Shown piece after piece: positions 8,535-18,504 of a DNA stretch of 64,000 nucleotides (positions are counted from its first letter, which is position 1; the number at the start of each line of letters is the position of its first letter). Origin of the DNA: Arenicellales bacterium (GTDB lineage: Bacteria > Pseudomonadota > Gammaproteobacteria > Arenicellales > JAJDZL01); contig OY282380.1 of the NCBI GenBank assembly GCA_958295885.1, forward strand, positions 992,001 through 1,056,000, in the 5' to 3' direction. The notes beneath the pieces are model-generated. The model ran no database searches. It was not told where the DNA came from and saw nothing but the letters and a program-made list of their open reading frames with translations. The position numbers and the translations under genes were made by a program.

Positions 8535-9854
8535 ATGACATCGCCCACGCAAAATGATAAGTATCGAGCTCTCGGACTCAGCACATTCGCCTTCACGACC
8601 TGTTTTATGGTCTGGACGATTTTTTCAATCATCGGAGTCCAAATACAGCAGGAACTCGGACTTAGTGAAACCCAATTCGGTCTCTTAGTCGCAACACCAA
8701 TACTTACCGGCTCTGTCTCACGAATATTTTTAGGAGTGTGGACCGAGCAGTACGGCGGTCGTTTGGTGTTTACGCTGCAAATGCTGGCAACCGCAATTTG
8801 CACGTATCTGCTCTCCAGCGTAACAACATACGCTATGTTCTTAGTTGCTGCTCTTGGCGTTGGTCTTGCAGGTGGATCTTTCATTGTTGGCGTAGCGTAT
8901 ACTTCAAAATGGTTTAGCAAAGAACGTCAAGGAACAGCTCTAGGTATTTTTGGAGTTGGCAACGTTGGTGCCGCTGTGACGAATTTTGGAGCGCCATTTT
9001 TGGTGATTGCCTTCGGCTGGCAGCAATCTGCCCAAATCTACGCATTTATACTTGCTGTCGTCGCGGTCGCTTTTTTCTTTTTGGCGAAAGACGATCCTGG
9101 TATTGTCAAGCGGCGTGAACATGGACAACGACCACAATCCGCAAAATCCCAACTTGAACCGTTGCGAAATTTACAGGTTTGGCGCTTTGCAACCTACTAC
9201 TTTTTCGTGTTTGGCGGTTTCGTCGCTTTAGCTTCCTATCTGCCACGGTTTTATATCGGCGCCTACGGACTGGAATTGGCAGTTGCCGGTATGCTCGCAG
9301 CGGCCTATTCTCTACCGGGCTCCGTGTTTCGAGCTCTCGGTGGGTGGATGTCTGATAAGTGGGGTGCTCGAGCTGTAATGTACGGAACCTTCATTACCTC
9401 CTTGGCCTGCCTGTTTGTCATGAGTTATCCAGAAACCAGTTATATTGTGGAGGGCATTAAAGGTCCGATTGAATTCACAATTGAAATACCTTTGGCAATT
9501 TTTGTAATGCTGTCGATTGTCTTGGGATTTGTGATGTCGCTTGGCAAAGCAGCCGTCTATAAACACATACCCGTTTACTATCCAGATCACGTAGGTTCTG
9601 TAGGCGGACTTGTCGGCATGATTGGTGGAATTGGTGGTTTCATACTTCCCATCGTTTTTGGTGTCATGAACGACTGGATTGGGATTTGGACTTCTTCTTT
9701 CATGCTGCTGTTCGTGATCGTTTTCATCAGCACAGTGTGGATGCATGTGGCAATTCGCAGAATGGAAATCAAGCGAATCCCAAGCCTGCGGGAGGAACGA
9801 TATTTGAGTGATGTGCCTGATCGGGCTTATGTTTCATCGAGTAAGCAAAATTGA
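8535..9854 (+). CDS. narK: NarK1-type nitrate/nitrite MFS transporter
   Basis: A 439-residue protein with about 12 hydrophobic segments and the nitrate/nitrite porter layout. It has V-W-T-I-F-S-I-I-G near residue 28, R-I-F-L-G-V-W-T-E-Q-Y-G-G-R as the loop 2-3 MFS motif, and A-G-G-S-F-I-V-G-V-A-Y-T-S-K-W-F as the first nitrate signature. A second, G-K-A-A-V-Y-K-H-I-P-V-Y-Y-P, follows in the C-terminal half. The family moves nitrate (or exchanges nitrate and nitrite) across the inner membrane. Its stop overlaps the start of a second NarK-type gene, as in the NarK1-NarK2 pairs and fusions of denitrifiers. No nitrate reductase lies nearby. Confidence 0.88.
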   Translation: MTSPTQNDKYRALGLSTFAFTTCFMVWTIFSIIGVQIQQELGLSETQFGLLVATPILTGSVSRIFLGVWTEQYGGRLVFTLQMLATAICTYLLSSVTTYAMFLVAALGVGLAGGSFIVGVAYTSKWFSKERQGTALGIFGVGNVGAAVTNFGAPFLVIAFGWQQSAQIYAFILAVVAVAFFFLAKDDPGIVKRREHGQRPQSAKSQLEPLRNLQVWRFATYYFFVFGGFVALASYLPRFYIGAYGLELAVAGMLAAAYSLPGSVFRALGGWMSDKWGARAVMYGTFITSLACLFVMSYPETSYIVEGIKGPIEFTIEIPLAIFVMLSIVLGFVMSLGKAAVYKHIPVYYPDHVGSVGGLVGMIGGIGGFILPIVFGVMNDWIGIWTSSFMLLFVIVFISTVWMHVAIRRMEIKRIPSLREERYLSDVPDRAYVSSSKQN

Positions 9855-11221
9855 AAAGTAAATACGTACTAACAGACTGGCGGCCGGAAGATGATGCTTT
9901 CTGGTCAGCTACCGGTCGAAAAATCGCTACCCGCAATCTGTGGATTTCCATACCAGCACTGCTGCTTGCTTTTTCCGTCTGGCTGGTTTGGTCAGTCGTT
10001 GTCGCAAAATTACCAGGCGTAGGTTTTAACTACACGACCAATCAGCTGTTTTGGCTGGCGGCACTGCCCGGACTGTCCGGGGCGACGCTTCGCATTTTCT
10101 ATAGTTTCATGGTGCCAATTTTTGGCGGAAGAAAGTGGACCGCTCTGTCTACTGCTTCACTTCTGGTGCCTTCAATCGGCATCGGCATATCGGTCCAGAA
10201 TCCGAATACATCTTATGAAGTTTTTTTGATTCTGGCTCTTCTGTGTGGACTCGGAGGTGGTAATTTCGCGTCGTCGATGGCGAATATTTCCTTTTTCTAT
10301 CCGCGTAAGTCCATAGGCAACGCTTTAGCTTTAAACGCTGGCTTAGGGAATGCCGGTGTCAGTGTCATGCAGTTCGTCGTACCCATCATCATAACTGTTG
10401 GCGTATTCGGCATACTTGGTGGTGATCCGCAAGAGCTTGCCGACGGCGAGCGTCTTTGGCTTCAGAATGCTGGATTTATCTGGGTTCCTTTCATATTGCT
10501 CTCGAGTATTGCCGCGTGGTTCGGCATGAATGACATTGCCGACGCAAAATCATCCTTCAAAGAACAATCGGTTATTTTCAAGCGAAAGCACAATTGGCTC
10601 ATGTGCTGGTTGTACACTGGTACTTTTGGCTCATTTATTGGATATTCTGCGGGCTTTCCACTCTTGGCTAAAACCCAATTTCCAGAAGTCAATGTCCTGC
10701 TGTATGCTTTTATCGGACCGTTGCTCGGTGCGGTCAGCCGAGCTGGAACCGGGTGGATATCTGACAAGTATGGCGGTGGACGCGTTACTTTCTGGACGTT
10801 CCTGGTGATGGTCTTCGCAGTAAACGGCGTTCTCTTCTTTCTTGGAATCAAAGGCTCGCCAGGAGCGTTCTGGGGATTTTTCGCCATGTTCATGATTCTA
10901 TTCATCGCAACTGGAGTCGGCAATGCCTCTACCTTCCAGATGATTCCTGTGATTTTTCATCAGCAGGTCAAAAAACTGATGCCCAACCTGAGCGCGGCAG
11001 AAATTCAGCGCCAAGCGGAACGAGAATCCGCAGCCATCATCGGATTTACATCGGCGGTTGCCGCCTACGGTGCGTTCTTTATTCCCAAAAGCTATGGAAC
11101 TGCAATTGGATTGACGGGCAAACCGGACTTGGCTTTGCAAGTTTTCATCTTTTTCTACCTGAGCTGCATGGTGGTCACGTGGTGGTACTATACGAGGAGC
11201 AAGGCTGAAGCACCTTGTTGA
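9851..11221 (+). CDS. narK: NarK2-type nitrate/nitrite antiporter
   Basis: A 456-residue MFS protein whose TTG start overlaps the previous gene's TGA stop by four bases (TTGA), indicating translational coupling. An N-terminal W-R-P-E-D-D-A-F-W segment is typical of NarK2. Nitrate signatures are G-G-G-N-F-A-S-S-M-A-N-I-S-F-F-Y-P in the N-terminal half and G-V-G-N-A-S-T-F-Q-M-I-P in the C-terminal half, and R-I-F-Y-S and R-A-G-T-G-W-I-S-D provide the substrate-binding arginines. NarK2 exchanges nitrate for nitrite, supplying a cytoplasmic-facing nitrate reductase. Downstream is a convergent dehydrogenase instead of narGHJI, so the reductase must be elsewhere or lost. Confidence 0.88.
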   Translation: MKSKYVLTDWRPEDDAFWSATGRKIATRNLWISIPALLLAFSVWLVWSVVVAKLPGVGFNYTTNQLFWLAALPGLSGATLRIFYSFMVPIFGGRKWTALSTASLLVPSIGIGISVQNPNTSYEVFLILALLCGLGGGNFASSMANISFFYPRKSIGNALALNAGLGNAGVSVMQFVVPIIITVGVFGILGGDPQELADGERLWLQNAGFIWVPFILLSSIAAWFGMNDIADAKSSFKEQSVIFKRKHNWLMCWLYTGTFGSFIGYSAGFPLLAKTQFPEVNVLLYAFIGPLLGAVSRAGTGWISDKYGGGRVTFWTFLVMVFAVNGVLFFLGIKGSPGAFWGFFAMFMILFIATGVGNASTFQMIPVIFHQQVKKLMPNLSAAEIQRQAERESAAIIGFTSAVAAYGAFFIPKSYGTAIGLTGKPDLALQVFIFFYLSCMVVTWWYYTRSKAEAPC

Positions 11222-11339
11222 GCACACGGCTTGAATCCAGGCTGATGCCGCGTCTTACTGACAAACATTCATTTTCAGCCTGAATCTGCGACTTCACTTC
11301 GGGAATCAGATTCATTCTCCAGCGGTCAACCACGAATTT

Positions 11340-12332
11340 TTACGATAATCGCAGGTCAATGACCGCAGAGCCTTCAATTCTACCTTTGCGCAGATCTGCG
11401 AGAGCATCGTTTGCCTGCATTAATGGATACGTCTGAACATGGGATCTGATCGGAATTTCAGCTGCAACCTTTAAAAACTCGATGCCATCCTTTCGAGTAA
11501 GATTGGCAACGGAGCGAAGAATTCGCTCACCCCATAGAATTTCGTATGGAAACGATGGAATGTCGCTCATATGAATTCCAGCGCACACGACGCACCCGCC
11601 CTTTCGAACAGCTTTCATCGCAAGAGGCACCAGATATCCCGCAGGTGCGAAAATTATCGCTGCATCCAGCTGAACCGGAATCTCCCTGTCTGTTCCGCCA
11701 GCCCATTCTGCACCGAGCTGCAATGCAAATTTTTGCGATTCAACATCATTTGGTCTAGTTACCGCATACACCTCTTTATTTTTATAGCGTGCCACTTGCA
11801 GCAGAATGTGAGCCGCGGATCCAAATCCATAAAAAGCGATGGTTTTCGCATTACCGATCATGCGAAATGCGCGGTATCCTATCAGGCCTGCACAAAAAAG
11901 TGGCGCAAGCTCTTCATCTTTTATGTTGGAGTCTATTGGAAAGCAATAGCGAGCATCCGCAACCGCATATTCAGCGAATCCACCATTGACATGGAATCCT
12001 GTAAAACGGGCAAAGTCGCAGAGATTTTCCTGATCAGACAGGCAGTAGTTACAGCCGCCACAGGTCCAGCCCAGCCATGGAATACCGACTCGATCTCCAA
12101 TTTTGAGTTCAGTGACTTCAGATCCAAAATCGGCAACATGACCTACGATCTGATGTCCTGGGATGATGGGGCGCTCCCCGTCTGCAAGCTCTCCGTCAAC
12201 GATGTGCAAATCCGTACGGCAAACCCCACAGACTGAATTCCTTACCAGAACCTGATGAGCGCCCGGTGGCGTAACTTCAACTTCCCGAAACTGAAGTGGT
12301 TCGCCGATTTTTTCGAGGACAGCAGCCTGCAA
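11340..12332 (-). CDS. Zinc-dependent alcohol dehydrogenase
   Basis: A 330-residue medium-chain dehydrogenase. The catalytic zinc site is shown by G-V-C-R-T-D (Cys near 37) and P-G-H-Q-I-V-G-H (His near 60). The structural zinc has cysteines in C-G-G-C-N-Y-C and E-N-L-C. The Rossmann fold reads A-F-Y-G-F-G-S-A-A-H, a form of G-x-G-x-x-A. It most resembles AdhP/AdhA-type enzymes that interconvert primary alcohols and aldehydes using NAD(P). It is followed by no coupled gene and preceded by the MaoC-type gene 47 bp upstream on the same strand. The substrate is unknown. Confidence 0.88.
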   Translation of the reverse strand: MQAAVLEKIGEPLQFREVEVTPPGAHQVLVRNSVCGVCRTDLHIVDGELADGERPIIPGHQIVGHVADFGSEVTELKIGDRVGIPWLGWTCGGCNYCLSDQENLCDFARFTGFHVNGGFAEYAVADARYCFPIDSNIKDEELAPLFCAGLIGYRAFRMIGNAKTIAFYGFGSAAHILLQVARYKNKEVYAVTRPNDVESQKFALQLGAEWAGGTDREIPVQLDAAIIFAPAGYLVPLAMKAVRKGGCVVCAGIHMSDIPSFPYEILWGERILRSVANLTRKDGIEFLKVAAEIPIRSHVQTYPLMQANDALADLRKGRIEGSAVIDLRLS

Positions 12333-12379
12333 ATCTTGTTCCGCTATGAATTGATGAATTCAACTTCGAGTGACAGCAT

Positions 12380-12820
12380 TCAGTCCCCTTGTTTGCGCCT
12401 GATGATCTGCGTTACCTGAACTTTCATCACTTTCTGCGACCTCTGGTTGATCATGTTACATTGAATTCGCACATAACCACGGTCTGTTTTGGTACGGGAA
12501 GCAGTGATTTCCAGCACTTCTGTTTCCATGTGAAGAGTGTCTCCAGGTCGAACCGGCAGAAGCCAGCGTAGTTCATCCATTCCGGGCGAACCCATTCCCT
12601 GCTTCAGCATCCCGTCTTGGATATACATCCGAAAGACGAGCGCCAATGTTTGAAATCCACTTGCGATGAGTCCTTTAAATTGAGATTTCGCAGCAGCTTC
12701 AGCATCAATATGAAATGGCTGTGGATCATATTGAAGAGCAAACCTTATGATCTCGCTTTCGGTAAAAGTTACCCCAGTGCTTTGGAATCTGTCACCGACT
12801 TTAAAATCTTCAAAATACAT
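12380..12820 (-). CDS. MaoC-family hotdog dehydratase
   Basis: A 146-residue single hotdog-fold protein. The start M-Y-F-E-D-F-K-V-G-D is typical of MaoC-like (R)-hydratases. The active-site block reads F-A-L-Q-Y-D-P-Q-P-F-H-I-D-A-E-A-A, with the conserved Asp and His, and is followed by G-L-I-A-S-G-F-Q-T. Members hydrate enoyl-CoA or act on related acyl thioesters. It lies between a ferredoxin-like gene (24 bp upstream) and an alcohol dehydrogenase, all on the minus strand, probably one transcript. The physiological substrate cannot be inferred. Confidence 0.85.
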   Translation of the reverse strand: MYFEDFKVGDRFQSTGVTFTESEIIRFALQYDPQPFHIDAEAAAKSQFKGLIASGFQTLALVFRMYIQDGMLKQGMGSPGMDELRWLLPVRPGDTLHMETEVLEITASRTKTDRGYVRIQCNMINQRSQKVMKVQVTQIIRRKQGD

Positions 12821-12844
12821 ATGAGATCAAGGCCTCCAGCTATT

Positions 12845-13549
12845 TTAACTTCCAGAACCGTAATAACGCAGAATTGTTTGCTGTGAACGAAAATAATGAT
12901 ATTGCATCTGCTTTGGGACATAACGATGTTCACTTCCCACCGGACATCGAAGCCTGGATAAGCACTGCTGTGAGCAGCGCGAACCGTCTTGAATCCTGTA
13001 TTGAGCACACTCATCAAGTCCGAAATGCCCGATGTCGCGTACAGCTCCAGATGGACAAATCGGCTGACAAGGCTTGTCCACACAACTTTCACAGGGATGC
13101 TGGTCTGAAAGTGGTACGGATTTTTCCAATTTCTTTTGAATCAAGAACAAAGCGCGATAAGCGAACCAAGTGCCAAATTTCGGATGAATGCTGATTCCCA
13201 TGGGAGTGGTGTGAGCCCAACCGGTTCTCATCCCAATTTTCTGCAATGAAATTGGATAGGAAGACGGATAGAGAATGAAATTTGAGGTTTTCAGAAATTG
13301 ACTCGAATACTGATTTGCAAGATGGATGCTGAAATCATCAACGGGATCGGCACTGTCCATACCATATTCCTGCAGGGCGTGCCATAAACCAGACCCTGCA
13401 TTTCCTATCAGGACCGCACTCGGGTATTTTTCGAAGTCAATTTGCGAAAGCGCAGGTTTGATCAGATCCAATACATCTTTCGTATCAAATACATGAAACA
13501 GATTGATGCCTTGCTGCTCTAGAAATTGTATGCCGCCGCCGTGATCCAT
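12845..13549 (-). CDS. 4Fe-4S ferredoxin-like protein of unknown role
   Basis: A 234-residue protein. The N-terminal 150 residues are an unclassified domain with V-L-I-G-N-A-G-S-G-L-W near residue 46. The C-terminal third carries cysteine clusters H-P-C-E-S-C-V-D-K-P-C-Q-P-I-C-P, then C-A-Q-Y, and finally C-L-S-R-L-R-C-P-V-G followed by an aromatic Q-x-x-Y-H tail. This arrangement suits two iron-sulfur centres. It resembles stand-alone ferredoxins found in many proteobacteria and is distantly like the QueG C-terminal half, but lacks the QueG cobalamin domain. The start at 13549 is the first ATG after an in-frame stop. Confidence 0.7.
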   Translation of the reverse strand: MDHGGGIQFLEQQGINLFHVFDTKDVLDLIKPALSQIDFEKYPSAVLIGNAGSGLWHALQEYGMDSADPVDDFSIHLANQYSSQFLKTSNFILYPSSYPISLQKIGMRTGWAHTTPMGISIHPKFGTWFAYRALFLIQKKLEKSVPLSDQHPCESCVDKPCQPICPSGAVRDIGHFGLDECAQYRIQDGSRCSQQCLSRLRCPVGSEHRYVPKQMQYHYFRSQQTILRYYGSGS

Positions 13550-14082
13550 CTTTGCAATGCCAATCAGAGTTGCGTTGCAGTGAACAACCCATTTGGTCCG
13601 TAGTTAACGTTCAAAAAACGTTATTGTATCTTTATTGTCCAATAACAAAAGCAGTACATGAAGTCATTGATTCTGGCTGGCACATTTGACACCCATGACA
13701 GGTGACTCTTTGACCGCCACCTGCCTTTTCACCATTGCATCGCGCTTTTTTACTCACTTCGCAGATTAGTGGAGCTGGCAGTCAAATCAGCTGGGTGGGC
13801 TAAACAAATCAGCATGTCTCAGATCAAATTGAAAACTCAGTCAACTTTGTCCCTGAAATTCATGGAATTCTGGAATTTTTGAATCTTTCGGCGGAAGCAG
13901 CAATTGCTCGGCGGATATGACGCAGGAAGTTGGGTTGTCCGCAACAAAAGCACTGATTGTTCGGCAATGATAGAGATGAATGCCCTGCTGACATTCTGGC
14001 GGAATTCAGATGCTGGACAGATTGATTTGGTGGGAGTCATACACAGCGCGAAGCGATCGACAAACCAACGGCATGTGAGAGA
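13550..14082. other. Intergenic region without a supported gene
   Basis: No coding frame with recognisable features was seen. Near 13607 there is a small palindromic pair AACGTT...AACGTT next to an AT-rich tract. This may belong to the promoter of the ferredoxin-like gene, but no clear -35/-10 pair is present. Confidence 0.4.
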
Positions 14083-14859
14083 TTACTCCCTCATTCCATA
14101 TCCCAGCTGCAGCAGCCGCAGGCAAATTGTGAACAAAATGGCAGCTGCAATTCCAATCACTGCAAACGAAGTGATTAATCCAACATCACTAGACCCTAGA
14201 AATCCATACCGACCAACATTGATAACGTACAGGATGGGATTGACCAAGGAGACGTTCTGCCAGAATTCTGGCAGCATCTGTGTGGAATAGAACACACCCC
14301 CAAGATAGATCAACGGCGTCAGTACGAAATTAGGGATGATGCTGATGTCGTCAAACTTGCGTGCGAACATTCCATTAAGAAATCCACCGAGTGAAAACAC
14401 TAACGCCGCAAGTATGAAAATCGCTGCAGTGATGCCAAGTGACGAAATGTCTACATTCGCAAATATGGATGAAACTACCAACACGACTGCACCAACCATG
14501 ACTCCACGACAAACGCCACCTGATACATATCCCAACAGAATCACGTAATCGGGCATCGGTGAAGTCATGATTTCTTCCAGATTTCTCTGAAATTTCGTTG
14601 AGAAAAATGAAGATGCTACATTAGTGTACGCGCCATTGATCACCGACATCAATACCAGTCCTGGAACAATGAAGTCGATGTAGGTGTGCCCTTGCATTGG
14701 GCCGATTCTAGGACCGATAAGGTTTCCGAAAATTAGAAAATACAGACAGGTTGTGATCACTGGAGGGATTAATGTCTGACTCCAGATTCGCATGAATCTC
14801 GCAATTTCCTTTCGGGTCAGGGTGTATAGTGCGACTGCACTGAGTTCCAGCCTATTCAT
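14083..14859 (-). CDS. yadH: ABC-2 type exporter permease (YadH-like)
   Basis: A 258-residue membrane protein with six predicted hydrophobic segments of the ABC-2 permease family. The block Y-I-D-F-I-V-P-G-L-V-L-M lies near residue 60, the cytoplasmic S-S-F-F-S-T-K-F-Q-R-N-L-E-E-I-M-T-S-P near 85, and F-V-L-T-P-L-I-Y-L-G-G-V-F-Y-S near 180. All are characteristic of YadH. Its ATG overlaps the stop of the ATPase gene (ATGA at 14856-14859), so the two are translated together. The exported substrate of YadGH-type transporters is unknown. Confidence 0.87.
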   Translation of the reverse strand: MNRLELSAVALYTLTRKEIARFMRIWSQTLIPPVITTCLYFLIFGNLIGPRIGPMQGHTYIDFIVPGLVLMSVINGAYTNVASSFFSTKFQRNLEEIMTSPMPDYVILLGYVSGGVCRGVMVGAVVLVVSSIFANVDISSLGITAAIFILAALVFSLGGFLNGMFARKFDDISIIPNFVLTPLIYLGGVFYSTQMLPEFWQNVSLVNPILYVINVGRYGFLGSSDVGLITSFAVIGIAAAILFTICLRLLQLGYGMRE

Positions 14860-15818
14860 TTTCTGTCGCCATCGGAATAAGATTTGGCTTCAATTTTGAG
14901 CAGCTCAATAAAAAGAGACTCCAATCGATTTGACTTGTTGCGTATTCCCGACGCGTGAATTCCACTCTTTGTCAGCTGTTCAAATATCGAATTGATACTA
15001 TTGCCGCGCGATACGTCGATTTCCAGCGTCGTTTCATCATTCAGTCGAGCAGTTTCATTCAAACCATGAGGCAGCGTATGAATCGGTTTGACCAGGTCAA
15101 GAACATAGGTTTCTTGATTCAGCTGCCTCAGGAGAGTTTTCATGTCAGTGTCAAGTATCAGTTCGCCCAGTTCTATGACGCCTATGTTGCGGCACAGTTG
15201 CTCTGCTTCATGAAGATAGTGCGTCGTTAGAATGATCGTAATTCCCTGTTTGTTCAGCACCTGCATGAACTCCCACAGGAACAGCCGCGTTTCAAAATCA
15301 ATACCGGCTGTCGGTTCGTCCAAGATTAACAGCTTTGGGTCGTGCATCAGCGCGCGAGCAATCATCAACCGACGTTTCATGCCGCCTGAGAGACTCCTTG
15401 ACATTGCGTTTCGATGATCCCATAAACCAAGAAAAGAAAGATATTTTTCAGCCTGCTCCACTGCTTCTGAACGCCGCACACCATAGTATCCCGCTTGATT
15501 GATGACGATGTTCCAAGGCGATTCAAACTGATTGAAATTGATTTCCTGTGGTACGAGGCCGATGTAGGATTTAGCCAGGCCAAAGTCTTCGTCAGTGTCT
15601 ACTCCAAAAACATAAACCTTACCACTCGATTTATTGACTAGAGAGCAGGTAATGCCGATGGTTGTAGATTTTCCTGCGCCGTTGCGTCCAAGCAGTGCGT
15701 AAAAATCTCCCTGCCGTACATTAAAGGAGATGCTTTTTAATGCTACTCTGCCATTGCGGTAAGTCTTCGATAAATTTACTACGGATAGAGCCGCGTCTTT
15801 CTCAATAGTAGTTGTCAT
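14856..15818 (-). CDS. yadG: ABC exporter ATPase (YadG-like)
   Basis: A 320-residue ATPase with Walker A L-L-G-R-N-G-A-G-K-S-T near residue 42, signature S-L-S-G-G-M-K-R-R-L near 142, Walker B L-L-I-L-D-E-P-T-A-G-I-D, and the switch histidine in T-T-H-Y-L-H-E-A-E. The C-terminal extension after residue 220 is typical of the YadG/CcmA group. It forms an exporter with the coupled permease immediately downstream. Confidence 0.88.
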   Translation of the reverse strand: MTTTIEKDAALSVVNLSKTYRNGRVALKSISFNVRQGDFYALLGRNGAGKSTTIGITCSLVNKSSGKVYVFGVDTDEDFGLAKSYIGLVPQEINFNQFESPWNIVINQAGYYGVRRSEAVEQAEKYLSFLGLWDHRNAMSRSLSGGMKRRLMIARALMHDPKLLILDEPTAGIDFETRLFLWEFMQVLNKQGITIILTTHYLHEAEQLCRNIGVIELGELILDTDMKTLLRQLNQETYVLDLVKPIHTLPHGLNETARLNDETTLEIDVSRGNSINSIFEQLTKSGIHASGIRNKSNRLESLFIELLKIEAKSYSDGDRK

Positions 15819-16775
15819 AATTGATTCTTGAATAAGGCCTGTATCACCAAACCGAATATTGCTGCATCGAGTTCTGTTGCATTTCCCATGTTAAATTACG
15901 GGTTGTTGACTCTTTAGAAAATATCGAAGAGTGCAATGTACGCAAAATTGTTCACACCTGCAATTTTGACGAAAATTCCATCCTGGAATCCTGCACAAAG
16001 ACTTAAGCTGAATTCCAACACGCAATGGAAAGCTGATCAAAATCAGACCGCGGCTTTTGTATTAGCTGTTAGACCTGCAAAAGTAATTTGTACCTGCGAC
16101 GCATGCGATAAACCATTTGCGGTGCGCTCCCAACTACAGTTGGATTTTGCTTCAACCATCATCATCAGTATCTGTAAATGAACTCTTAAAGTATTGTTAA
16201 TAATTACATAGTACTTGATTTTTTGGAACAAAGATCAAGCTTTTTGGGCAATATATATGGGCAATCAAGTAAATTAATCAGATCTTTGAGGACTTTAGTG
16301 CAAGAGAGAAACAGAATACCAGCAAAATCAGTTTGGCGAGTCCGAAATTGGCGGAATTGTCATCAGCCTGACATTGCGCCACGACATTCCGGTGGTGCTG
16401 AAAAGTCAGCAGCAGATTTACATTGATGACTCCTCTCGCGTCAACTGGTGTTCGCAGTGTTGTTAAAGCAGATTGAGTCTGGCACGAACTTGTGGTGAAG
16501 ATTAGCACTAGCGGTTCTCAAGCAGGGTTTGGGTTGCAGGCGTTCGCTAACCAGCACCGGACGGTGCGTCAGATACTGGGACATCGTGACGGTGTTCACC
16601 TGAGCGATCAAGTTGCTATTAGCCACAAAGGGGAACATTCAGCTTCAGTGAGAATTTTATCTTTGACATGACTTCCCTTTTCAGTACTTTTTGTGTCTTT
16701 TGAACTAGACGACTACGGTTTGCAGATTTTTTTCATGTCGTATCAAGAAGGTCATTCAGTTTTCCATCGACATCT
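15819..16775. other. Long stretch with no supported gene
   Basis: Frames here are short and unlike known families. On the plus strand around 16340-16650 there are protein-like pieces in shifting frames (for example G-G-I-V-I-S-L-T-L-R-H-D and a T-V-R-Q-I-L-G-H segment) that look like a heavily decayed transposase, but the family could not be settled. Confidence 0.35.
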
Positions 16776-17861
16776 TTAATCTTCCTTAGATACATTGATT
16801 AACAGGTCAACAAGTTTCCGATTTATATAGTAATTGTTTCGACCGTATTTAACTTTCCCTAGGAATCCATTAGCAGTCAGCAGCTTGAGATATTTCCGTG
16901 CTGTCTGATTACCATATGGCAAATCATTCGCCAGCCATTCGATTCGCGTATAGGGGTAACGAAATAGATTGTTTAACAATTCTTGCGAGTAAATTTTCGG
17001 TAATTCATCGCGAATCCCGTGCTTCATTTTGAGCATCAAGCGGTGGATATGGGAAACTAGGCGAAGGGTTGATAGCGCAGACTCGCTTACACAATTCAAC
17101 ATGTATACAATCCAATTTTCCCAATTTCCGTCCTCACGTGTTTTTTGAAGCAGCTGATGGTAGTCTGACTTAGTACGAAAAATTGAACGGCTAAGGTAAA
17201 GAATTGGAGCATCCAACAATTCAACGTGTGTCAGGTAAAGCACGCACAAGATACGTCCGATGCGTCCATTTCCATCTGAAAATGGGTGGATGCTTTCAAA
17301 CTGATGATGAATTCACGCCATCTTGATGAGCGGGTCTAAATCACAGCGTACGTGGTCGTTGAGAAACTGCTCAAGGACTCGCATACGAGAGACAATTTCC
17401 TGCGGGTCCTGCGGTGGCGTATAGATGGTTTGACCAGTTTGCATGTTGCGTATCACAATTCATGGAACCGTGCGATAACCACCATCGTGTTGCTTGAGTA
17501 CACGGAACATCTCAATCAACAGATTTTCGCTGATGGGGCGGTTTTCCTTCCACATTTCATAGCCTAGCCACATCGCGCTGCAATAGCACTTGACTTCTTG
17601 GGTCTCCACTGAACCAACTTGGTCGAACAGCTCGCCTTGAAATGCTTCATCATGCGTAGTGACGATGTTTTCAATCTCAGGGCTAGCCAACGCTTCCTGC
17701 AGGAACAGTGAATCTATTGGAATTCTCGGATTTGGAAGGGCTTTAACTGTCCCTTTCAGTTCTCCCAGTTTTGCGTGTGCGATAGCCAGTGCTCGCAGAA
17801 CCGGTACGGTTTCCAAATTTGTCTGAGGTGGTAAAGGAAGTAGCGAGATTTGTGAGTTCAT
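16776..17861 (-). pseudogene. Fic-family protein gene broken by two TGA codons
   Basis: Reading through from ATG 17861 gives a 361-residue Fic protein of normal length. The N-terminal domain includes I-D-S-L-F-L-Q-E-A-L-A-S-P-E-I-E-N-I. The AMPylation motif is intact as H-P-F-S-D-G-N-G-R-I-G-R, and a winged-helix tail follows. Two in-frame TGA codons interrupt it: after G-Y-R-T-V-P (17460-17462), and a few residues before the Fic motif in M-A-x-I-H-H-Q-F-E. Fic enzymes transfer AMP to target proteins. The possible inhibitory motif T-x-x-I-E-N-I is present in the N-terminal part. Single base changes would explain both stops. Elsewhere in the window TGA acts as a normal stop, so recoding is unlikely. 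Confidence 0.85.
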
Positions 17862-17921
17862 CGCAATAATGCTTATATGAAATTGGCAAATCGTATACGT
17901 TTCTTGTGAATACATATACAA

Positions 17922-18504
17922 AATCCCGTCTTTGTATATGCTATTACTTGAAAGTATGTAGAAAATAGCAATGTTATAAGTCTGTGGAGAGTGCTCTACA
18001 GATATGGATTCTAGTGATTGTCTCGAATTCGTTCAGCTGATTCATGCATTTTTCGTGAACCACACTACCGAAACTGGACAGCAGCAAAATCTCCTTGTTG
18101 ATTCGAAACTGAATTGATTCTGGCCAGAGCGAGCCGGATCGGTCTAAATCGTGGAAATTCGAGACAGACTCCATAGATTAACAGACCTTTCACTGCTAAT
18201 TTGTTCTCCATCAGATGGGGACGGCAGCGTGATGCGGAACAACAGAAAAACAAGAAACAGCTGCTGCAAATTTCAACCGAGTGTGAAATTGCAGAAAACG
18301 GCGAGAATGATAAAATGAGGATTCGATTATTGTTTGTGGATGCCGGCCCGCCAAACAGCAACCGTGGAAATTTGAATTGATCGAATCGAGCTGGCAGCAG
18401 GCGTAGTTCCTTCAGCAGACTTCATCGAGCTTCATAACGGAATGACTTATTGACATATCAAGCATGCAATGGCAACTGCCCGATAATTTTTTCGTCAGGG
18501 AAGG
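17922..18504. other. Intergenic region upstream of the glycerophosphodiesterase gene
   Basis: No gene with recognisable features was found between the Fic pseudogene and the next plus-strand gene. The short frames present have no ribosome site or family resemblance. Confidence 0.4.

Noticed and set aside
17300..17470. TGA read as an amino acid (alternative genetic code or selenocysteine)
   Set aside because: Many intact genes in the window (narK1, yejA, mobA and others) end normally with TGA, and no SECIS-like hairpin follows the two TGA codons in the Fic gene.
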